This document shows, piece by piece, positions 1-4,752 of a stretch of DNA of 5,654 nt (positions are counted from its first letter, which is position 1; each line of letters begins with the position of its first letter). The notes beneath the pieces are model-generated. The model was not told where the DNA came from and ran no database searches. It saw only the letters and a list, made by a program, of their open reading frames with translations. Made by a program: the position numbers and the translations under genes. Origin of the DNA: Candidatus Brocadiaceae bacterium (GTDB lineage Bacteria; Planctomycetota; Brocadiia; SM23-32); the NCBI GenBank assembly GCA_003551785.1, contig PUNP01000176.1:1-5654 (forward strand), written 5' to 3'.

Positions 1-35
1 CGATACACGTCGAGTTTTTCATGCCCTAAAACCAT
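1..35 (-). CDS. Four-helix-bundle protein (S23/IVP-like), N-terminal fragment at window edge
   Basis: Reading leftwards from an ATG at 35-33, the strand encodes MVLGHEKLDVYR before the window ends. HEKLDVY is the characteristic opening of the bacterial 'four helix bundle protein' family (23S rRNA intervening-sequence protein, PF05635), whose members are about 120 residues and have no firmly established function; some lie inside rRNA intervening sequences. Only 12 codons are visible, so the call rests on this N-terminal motif. The frame stays open upstream through the hexamer repeat, with further in-frame ATG codons at 77-75 and 161-159. I prefer 35 because family members start just before HEKL. 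No strong ribosome binding site is visible, although GGGATCG lies a few bases upstream. Confidence 0.6.
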   Translation of the reverse strand, partial: MVLGHEKLDVY

Positions 36-40
36 TTTTT

Positions 41-68
41 CGATCCCGATCCCGATAGCGATCCCGAT
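41..68. repeat. Short tandem hexamer repeat CGATCC/CGATAG
   Basis: There are four full hexamer units (CGATCC, CGATCC, CGATAG, CGATCC) plus a partial CGAT. The array lies 5 bases upstream of the preferred start of the four-helix-bundle gene. On the minus strand each unit reads as Ile-Gly or Ile-Ala in the frame of that gene, so changes in copy number would not shift the frame. Hexamers of this type occur as dispersed simple repeats in several environmental Gram-negative genomes; that is general recollection, not something shown here. Confidence 0.75.
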
Positions 69-147
69 TTCTGGCATTGCCGCATAGTTCACAATCTGAA
101 CGGGGTTCACTGAGGATTTACGCAAGAACACCCAGTCTGCAGAACCT

Positions 148-939
148 TCAGTGCAATACATAGTCTTCGCCGGGGAGCAGTTTTTCCCATTCGATTCTGA
201 AAAGCTTCCCCGGGGCCGCATCTATCCTTCTGAAAGCAGAATGCGGTTCATCGGAGTCTACATATTTGTCCATCCCCGGACGTCGCATATCGTATAGATA
301 GTGAGTGACGCCGTAATATCGGGCGATTCCCAGTATGAATGAGCCTTTTGAGTAATAAGCAAGGGCGGCGCATATACCGGCAGCTGTATGCAACCATGGG
401 TATTTCCGGGCAGCAATCAGGGCCGCCAGAAAATATGCAAGCAGCATTGCGATAGCAATATCACAGAGCGTCTTCAGTGATTCGGAGAACATGTGGAGAT
501 TCGCCATCATCAGCAGCCCGCAAATCAGCCCGACTATCGGTTTCCCGGAGAACACGATACCGAGCAATGCGGCGGCGATGGGAAGTCCGACTGAACCGAA
601 AATGATAGCGGGAATTTTCGCCTGCGGAGAATCAGTTCCAAAGTAATGAAAAGACGGCGCAATAGCCATACCCATGAAGGGCGGCCAATGGTCCTCTTTA
701 CGCTCTATGTCACGGTTATAAGGAATAAAGAACGTGCTTACATGCCGTATCATGAACCCGCGCCCTTTAATCAGACTGCGCCCCATCTCCGCATACGCCG
801 CTTCATCCGCATGGCCGACAAAACGCACATCGCTTACAAGCCGAATCTTATACGCCGACTGATAAAATCCGAGTGATGCCAGCGTCATAATGACAATTAT
901 GTGAGATAAAATACGGTTATGAGCTGTTTTTGAGTACAT
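148..939 (-). CDS. GT39-like membrane glycosyltransferase, internally deleted (probably non-functional)
   Basis: This 263-residue protein resembles the dolichyl-phosphate-mannose/ArnT-like GT39 family, which moves a sugar from a polyprenyl-phosphate donor to an acceptor on the outer side of the inner membrane. Residues 14-30 form a first membrane helix. An outer loop follows with the acidic pair D45-E46 in the context HADEAAYAEMGRSLIKGRGF, the site of the catalytic Asp in this family, and then HWPPFMG (84-90). Further helices lie at about 108-130, 134-152, 158-178 and 183-203. The frame then passes directly from SKGSFILG (197-204) into IARYYGVTHYLYD and a soluble tail typical of the extreme C-terminus of these proteins. 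Family members have about 450-600 residues, so the later helices and most of the C-terminal domain are missing. The start has AGGA 4 bases upstream. It lies 81 bases downstream of the barrel gene on the same strand and may be co-transcribed. Alternatives are a decaying gene, a novel short variant or an assembly join. Confidence 0.7.
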   Translation of the reverse strand: MYSKTAHNRILSHIIVIMTLASLGFYQSAYKIRLVSDVRFVGHADEAAYAEMGRSLIKGRGFMIRHVSTFFIPYNRDIERKEDHWPPFMGMAIAPSFHYFGTDSPQAKIPAIIFGSVGLPIAAALLGIVFSGKPIVGLICGLLMMANLHMFSESLKTLCDIAIAMLLAYFLAALIAARKYPWLHTAAGICAALAYYSKGSFILGIARYYGVTHYLYDMRRPGMDKYVDSDEPHSAFRRIDAAPGKLFRIEWEKLLPGEDYVLH

Positions 940-1020
940 AAAATCCTGTTATAATAAACCATCTTCAGCGTTTCAAACAGTCTTGGCCGCCTGGGAAGAA
1001 ATCAGAAACATTACCGACGG

Positions 1021-1842
1021 TTAATATCGATGGATAACGCTCAAGGCAAGAGCGACATCATCGACTGAGCTGTTCAGCCCGATGTCCACCCCGAGTTCAA
1101 GGGCGGTATCTGTTTCAAGTTTTCTCCCTATGCCGGCTTTAGCTGTCGGTTTCCATGACCGTCCGGTTTCTGCTTTCATTGAACAATGGAAACCTAGAAA
1201 ACCATCCCAACCTCTACCGAGATCATAATATGCTTTCGTCTCCTGCTCGAACTCTGCAACATACCCGTCCCTGTAGGAGTTGCGTGCTGCTGAAAGAGTG
1301 GGGGTAAAGAAAAACTGAAAGCCGTTATATTCCTCCCAGACCATAGGTATGGACAGCCCCCCTTTAGGCCCGCCATAGGCAAGATCATACTTTTCCCTCG
1401 GCAGCGAGACATACGGCTTGAGAGCCATGTCCTGGAGTTGAGGGTGCGCATGCGACTCAAAGAGGTTAAGTTTTGCGGCTATATATACATCGCCCATCCT
1501 GCGAGTTGTTCTGTCCAAATCTTCTTTTCTATTTTTAATCCGCGTCCATTCAAATGTTTCTGCACCAAGATGGAAAGCAGTTGTATCCGTAAGGGCAATT
1601 TTTAAAAGTGCGGGAAGCGTGAAACGGCGCACACGATGTGAACCTTCTTCATCAATGCTGATCCGTGGAATAACTTCAAACTGGAGCGTGCCGGCGGGTT
1701 CGGTATATGGATGCGGCTCGGGTTTCATACGACGGTCGGGCAGTGGAGAAGCATCAGAACGGTTGGCAACTTCAGCGGCTCCGGTTAGTGAAAAAATAAA
1801 AAATAAAAAAACAACGATGAACGATGAAATTTGTTTTCGCAC
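1021..1842 (-). CDS. Secreted outer-membrane beta-barrel-like protein (MetA/phenol-pathway transporter-like)
   Basis: I place the start at the GTG at 1842-1840, giving 273 residues. A strong AAGGAGG sits 8 bases upstream of it, whereas the upstream in-frame ATG at 1869 would put that site inside the gene. From GTG the protein starts MRKQ, followed by a hydrophobic stretch (about residues 5-20) and a likely signal peptidase I site near TGAA-E (21-24). The mature part begins with a Pro-rich stretch, then AGTLQFE (50-56) and alternating polar and aromatic strands, ending in HRY; a terminal aromatic residue is usual for outer-membrane barrels. The pattern, including a line about a Gly-rich fold, Gly-Asp strands and a 'LPALLKIALTDT' segment, resembles the MetA-pathway/transporter family (PF13557), whose members are mostly uncharacterised. 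Placement in the outer membrane is inferred. The GT39-like gene follows on the same strand. Confidence 0.6.
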   Translation of the reverse strand: MRKQISSFIVVFLFFIFSLTGAAEVANRSDASPLPDRRMKPEPHPYTEPAGTLQFEVIPRISIDEEGSHRVRRFTLPALLKIALTDTTAFHLGAETFEWTRIKNRKEDLDRTTRRMGDVYIAAKLNLFESHAHPQLQDMALKPYVSLPREKYDLAYGGPKGGLSIPMVWEEYNGFQFFFTPTLSAARNSYRDGYVAEFEQETKAYYDLGRGWDGFLGFHCSMKAETGRSWKPTAKAGIGRKLETDTALELGVDIGLNSSVDDVALALSVIHRY

Positions 1843-1850
1843 TATTAGCT

Positions 1851-1857
1851 CCTCCTT
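1851..1857 (-). promoter_or_regulatory. Strong ribosome binding site fixing the GTG start of the barrel gene
   Basis: On the minus strand the sequence reads AAGGAGG, followed by 8 bases and GTG at 1842. A near-perfect anti-16S match at this spacing, followed at once by a signal-peptide sequence, decides the start against the ATG 27 bases upstream. Confidence 0.8.
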
Positions 1858-1876
1858 AAAACAGTACATTACTCAA

Positions 1877-1903
1877 ACTAAATGAAGGGAAATATTGAGT
1901 CAA
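1877..1903 (-). promoter_or_regulatory. Possible sigma-70 promoter for the barrel gene
   Basis: TTGACT (1903-1898) matches the -35 consensus at five of six positions. It is followed after 15 bases by TTTAGT (1882-1877), which matches the -10 consensus at four of six. The spacing is short and the -10 is weak, so this is tentative. The predicted transcript would start near 1870 and include the ribosome binding site at 1851-1857. Confidence 0.35.
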
Positions 1904-2014
1904 CCCCGTTGCCTCGTCATCACCGTTCCCTGTGCCAATGGCGATGATATGTGGGTTGTTTAGCCCGCTTTTCTCACAAGCCTCCAGTGGTGCAGATGCG
2001 CAGAAAGCAAGCGC
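1889..2014 (-). pseudogene. Possible ketosynthase-like gene relic
   Basis: A minus-strand reading frame here contains PLEACEKSGLNNPHII followed by AIGTGNGDDEATGLTQYF. This follows the pattern of the N-terminal half of thiolase-fold beta-ketoacyl synthases: a helix ending in AG(L/I), a Pro, a hydrophobic strand, G-T-G-x-G, then E-x-T and an aromatic residue. Only about 40 residues fit, with no catalytic Cys or His region, and both sides lose similarity. At the right the match ends where an inverted-repeat-bounded segment begins; at the left the frame stops at 1856, over the barrel gene's control region. If real, it is a remnant without function. The resemblance was judged by eye and could be chance. 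Confidence 0.25.
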
Positions 2015-2016
2015 CG

Positions 2017-2129
2017 GTGGTTCAGATACAAGTTGCAGTAAGAAGCCAGACCTTGTCAGGTCGGCGCCGATCGGCAACGCAGCAGATGATACACCGCCCC
2101 CCGGCCCTGCGGGAGGCCTTCTGAACCAC
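2017..2129. repeat. GC-rich segment bounded by 10-base inverted repeats, with nested hairpins
   Basis: GTGGTTCAGA (2017-2026) and TCTGAACCAC (2120-2129) are perfect inverted copies 93 bases apart. Inside are a second pair, GTTGC (2032-2036) and GCAAC (2074-2078), a hairpin GACCT-TGTC-AGGTC (2049-2062), and the palindromes GGCGCC (2063-2068) and GCCGATCGGC (2066-2075). The segment is richer in G+C than the AT-rich bases to its right. It could be a small non-coding repeat element or a structured RNA. It lacks the usual features of an insertion sequence: it has no transposase gene, and I see no target-site duplication. Confidence 0.4.
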
Positions 2130-2237
2130 AAAAACAAGTGGAATGGACCACTAGCCTTACGGGTTGTGAGGAATGCGGGGTAGAACTTATGTCATAATAT
2201 CACAATATAGAATGAAGGTTCAAATTAATATGCTCTT

Positions 2238-2257
2238 TGCAGGCAATATAGCCTGCA
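2238..2257. promoter_or_regulatory. Perfect 7-bp inverted repeat upstream of the pyrophosphorylase promoter (possible operator)
   Basis: TGCAGGC (2238-2244), a six-base AATATA loop, and GCCTGCA (2251-2257) form a perfect dyad. It ends 10 bases before the -35 box at 2268, a position suited to an activator or repressor site. It is not followed by a T-run, so it is unlikely to be an intrinsic terminator. The binding protein is unknown. Confidence 0.35.
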
Positions 2258-2267
2258 TGGCGGGTGT

Positions 2268-2296
2268 TTGACCCTGCTGTAAATCCTTCATATAAT
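2268..2296 (+). promoter_or_regulatory. Near-consensus sigma-70 promoter for the pyrophosphorylase-rsgA operon
   Basis: TTGACC (2268-2273) and a perfect TATAAT (2291-2296) are separated by exactly 17 bases. Transcription would start near 2303, giving a leader of about 24 bases that contains AAGGA (2316-2320) 6 bases before the ATG at 2327. This is the best promoter in the window and suggests substantial basal expression. Confidence 0.75.
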
Positions 2297-2326
2297 AATG
2301 CGGTACTTCAACTTTAAGGATTTTTT

Positions 2327-3679
2327 ATGATCAAAAAGGGTTTTAGCATGAAAGACAAAGATATAATAGCAATTTTGGATGATCTGAACCAATCTGACTT
2401 AATGAAATCTTTAGGTGGATTATCCGGGGACAAGCGCGCCAAGCTCATGGACCAGCTAGCCTCGTTAAATTATGATCGGTTTAAGGAATTACGCAATTTA
2501 ATCGAGAATCCGCCCGCTAAGGAGTCTTTGGGAAATGTTGAACCGGCACCGGTAAAACGCCTCAACAGTGATGATTCAATGGAAGCCGATCAGGCGGTTA
2601 AAGCAGGTGCTGCCGCCTTCGCGGACGACCGGGTAGCGGCACTGACGGTTGCCGGCGGACAGGGCACCAGGCTCGGGTTCGACGGGCCGAAAGGGGCTTT
2701 TCCCATCACGCCCGTTAAAAATAAAACTCTTTTCCAATATCTGGCTGAAAAAATTCAGGCGGCCAGGCAAAGGTATGATTGCCGAATGCCGTGGTGGATT
2801 ATGACCAGCCCGACCAACGATAAGGCGACCAGAGAATTCTTTATCACTAACGACTTTTTTGGGTTGCCACAAAACACCGTAAATTTCTTCTCTCAAAACG
2901 TCAACCCCATCCTCAACAGTAAAGGGGGAATGACATTAAATGAAGACGGATCCCTGCTTGTAGGCCCTGACGGACACGGAGGCGTTTTCGAGGCAATGAA
3001 AGACGGTGGTGTCCTCGATGACTTGTCTGAAAATGGATTCGACCTGATCAGCTATTTCCAGGTGGATAACCCAATGGTCACCGTTGCGGATGAACGTTTC
3101 ATCGGCTACCATTTGCAGGAAAAAGCGGAATTCTCCTGCAAAGTTATCGCGAAAAGAGAACCGTTTGAGGGGCTGGGCGTAGCTGTGATCGAGAATGGCC
3201 AACCGGGAATAATTGAATACATAGATTTGCCGGAAGAAATGGCGACTGAGAAAAATCATTCCGGTGAGTTAAAGTACCTGTTCGGAAGTATAGCAGTCCA
3301 CGTTATTAACACTGATTTTGCGTTGCAGATGGCGGATTCAGTCCATTCGATGCCGTGGCATATTGCAGAAAAAAAATACCCCGTTACCCAACCGGACGGG
3401 AATACGGAAGAGGCTAAGTGCTATAAATTTGAAAAATTCGTCTTTGATTGCCTGAGTCAAGCTTCCGCCTGTGCTTTTGTCGAAGCCGAAAGGACCAGAG
3501 AATTTGGCCCTGTTAAAAATGCGTCTGGGAAAGATTCGCCGGAAGAATGCAGGAAAATGCTGCAGGATGAATGGAAAATCATCTTGCAGCAACTCGGTGT
3601 CAGCATACAAAAAAATGATGCAGGTGAAATTGAAGTGGAACTCAGCCCGCTGTTACCCGATCCACCGCCGGTATTCTAA
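2327..3679 (+). CDS. UDPGP-family UDP-sugar pyrophosphorylase (UAP1/AGX-like)
   Basis: This 450-residue cytoplasmic enzyme would join UTP and a sugar 1-phosphate (GlcNAc-1-P or a hexose-1-P) to give a UDP-sugar and pyrophosphate. A helical N-terminal region (about 10-100) is followed by the nucleotide-binding signature LTVAGGQGTRLG (106-117) with PKG at 121-123, the motif GPDGHGG (213-219), FQVDN (244-248) with the metal-binding Asp247, an EYIDL strand, KFEKFVFD (367-374), and FGPVKN (393-398) with Lys397. This order matches eukaryotic UDP-GlcNAc pyrophosphorylases (AGX1/UAP1) and bacterial 'UDPGP type 1' proteins, not the unrelated GlmU or GalU. The His in GPDGHGG replaces the Asn of AGX1, so the sugar preference is unsettled. 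The ATG at 2327 has AAGGA at good spacing; Met8 (ATG at 2348), preceded by AAGGG, is an alternative start. It is the first gene of an operon with rsgA. Confidence 0.88.
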   Translation: MIKKGFSMKDKDIIAILDDLNQSDLMKSLGGLSGDKRAKLMDQLASLNYDRFKELRNLIENPPAKESLGNVEPAPVKRLNSDDSMEADQAVKAGAAAFADDRVAALTVAGGQGTRLGFDGPKGAFPITPVKNKTLFQYLAEKIQAARQRYDCRMPWWIMTSPTNDKATREFFITNDFFGLPQNTVNFFSQNVNPILNSKGGMTLNEDGSLLVGPDGHGGVFEAMKDGGVLDDLSENGFDLISYFQVDNPMVTVADERFIGYHLQEKAEFSCKVIAKREPFEGLGVAVIENGQPGIIEYIDLPEEMATEKNHSGELKYLFGSIAVHVINTDFALQMADSVHSMPWHIAEKKYPVTQPDGNTEEAKCYKFEKFVFDCLSQASACAFVEAERTREFGPVKNASGKDSPEECRKMLQDEWKIILQQLGVSIQKNDAGEIEVELSPLLPDPPPVF

Positions 3680-3680
3680 T

Positions 3681-4721
3681 ATGGAAGGAATCATAACAAC
3701 AATAGAATCTATTTCGTGCCAGGTCGATACTCCCGAGGGAATGTTCACCTGCACGGCACGCGGAAAGTTAACCGAAAGCGACACGGCGCATAATAAACCC
3801 CTTACCGTCGGCGACCGTGTCGAGCTTGAAGAAGTTGACCTGAACGCCAAAGATGCAGTCATAAGCGCCGTTAAACCGCGCACAACCCGCCTGTCCCGCT
3901 CCCACCCCTCAAACCCGCGCCTTGAACATATCATAGCCGCGAATGTTGAACAGGCGCTCATTGTCTGTTCCGTTAAAAGCCCGCCGCTTACCGCCGGCAT
4001 CATCGACAGATACGTGATAGCAGCCGAGTATGGGGGAATAGAACCCGTAATTTGCATCAATAAATTCGACCTGGCAAATGATGAGGCGTATTCTGAATTC
4101 AGAGACATTTACACAGCAGCAGGCTATACCGTGTTGATAACTTCTGCGAAGACGGGTAAAGGGATTGATGAGTTAAAAAAAGTGCTTAAAGATAAAACGA
4201 CCGTATTGTCAGGACACAGCGGAGTGGGAAAATCGTCACTGTTGAATGCAATCCAGCCGAATCTTCAACTCAAAACTGCACCTGTGGGGTTTAAAGGCAC
4301 ACACTGCACGGCCAAAGCGACGTTGATGAAGCTGGATTTCGGGGGGTATGTAGTCGACACACCCGGGATCAGGGAACTGCAGCCGTGGGATATTGAAAAG
4401 GTGGAAGTGCAGCAGTTTTTCAATGAGATTTGGGAAGAAGCAAAAAACTGTAAATTACCTGCCTGCACGCACCTGCATGAACCAAGCTGCGCAGTTAAAA
4501 CAGCCGTCGGGGACGGAAGGATACCCTCGCCGCGCTATGACTCGTATTTAGCTATTATGGAGACTATCGAAGAGAGTTCCGAACCGCGAAAGACGGATGT
4601 AGATGATCCAGCGAAACAAATCCCGAAAAAGAAAAGAAAAAAAAGCAGGAGACGCCGACGACAGGATTTCGACAAACTTATCGACGAGCATTGGGACAAC
4701 CTGGATGAGGTGGAGTTTTAA
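3681..4721 (+). CDS. rsgA: Ribosome small-subunit-dependent GTPase A
   Basis: RsgA (YjeQ/YloQ) binds the 30S subunit late in assembly and uses GTP hydrolysis to check the decoding site. The 346-residue protein has an N-terminal OB fold (about 1-70) and then a circularly permuted GTPase: G4 NKFD (127-130), G5 TSAKTGKG (154-161), the P-loop GHSGVGKSS (178-186), a G2 region KGTHCTAKAT (205-214), and G3 DTPG (226-229). A zinc-binding region follows with C257, C262, H264 and C270 in the context CKLPACTHLHEPSC. An unusual basic tail, KKKRKKSRRRRR (316-327), precedes an acidic end. The ATG lies one base after the pyrophosphorylase stop with no good ribosome binding site, so translation is probably coupled. 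The frame stays open upstream inside the previous gene, but that part has no RsgA similarity and the ATG gives the expected N-terminus. Confidence 0.95.
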   Translation: MEGIITTIESISCQVDTPEGMFTCTARGKLTESDTAHNKPLTVGDRVELEEVDLNAKDAVISAVKPRTTRLSRSHPSNPRLEHIIAANVEQALIVCSVKSPPLTAGIIDRYVIAAEYGGIEPVICINKFDLANDEAYSEFRDIYTAAGYTVLITSAKTGKGIDELKKVLKDKTTVLSGHSGVGKSSLLNAIQPNLQLKTAPVGFKGTHCTAKATLMKLDFGGYVVDTPGIRELQPWDIEKVEVQQFFNEIWEEAKNCKLPACTHLHEPSCAVKTAVGDGRIPSPRYDSYLAIMETIEESSEPRKTDVDDPAKQIPKKKRKKSRRRRRQDFDKLIDEHWDNLDEVEF

Positions 4722-4752
4722 AGACCGTCAACTTATTTCTGAAATATCCCCC

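Noticed and set aside
948..976. TTGAAA-17-TATAAC promoter-like pair before the GT39-like gene on the minus strand
   Set aside because: Transcription would begin within about 2 bases of the start codon and exclude the AGGA ribosome binding site, so co-transcription from the barrel gene is at least as likely.
2017..2129. Inverted-repeat segment considered as an insertion sequence or integron attC site
   Set aside because: It has no transposase, no clear target duplication and no paired GTTRRRY/RYYYAAC core sites.
1932..2183. Plus-strand 83-codon open frame in the divergent intergenic region
   Set aside because: It has no convincing ribosome binding site, a composition rich in Ala, Gly, Pro and Ser, no recognisable domain, and it overlaps the inverted-repeat segment and the ketosynthase-like relic.
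2238..2257. Hairpin considered as an intrinsic terminator
   Set aside because: No T-run follows on either strand, and no gene ends just upstream.
3471..3680. Upstream extension of the rsgA frame into the pyrophosphorylase gene
   Set aside because: The extension overlaps conserved residues of the pyrophosphorylase in another frame, shows no RsgA similarity, and the ATG at 3681 gives the normal OB-fold start.
4722..4752. Convergent intergenic gap checked for a shared terminator
   Set aside because: The 31 bases contain no stable inverted repeat with a T-run.
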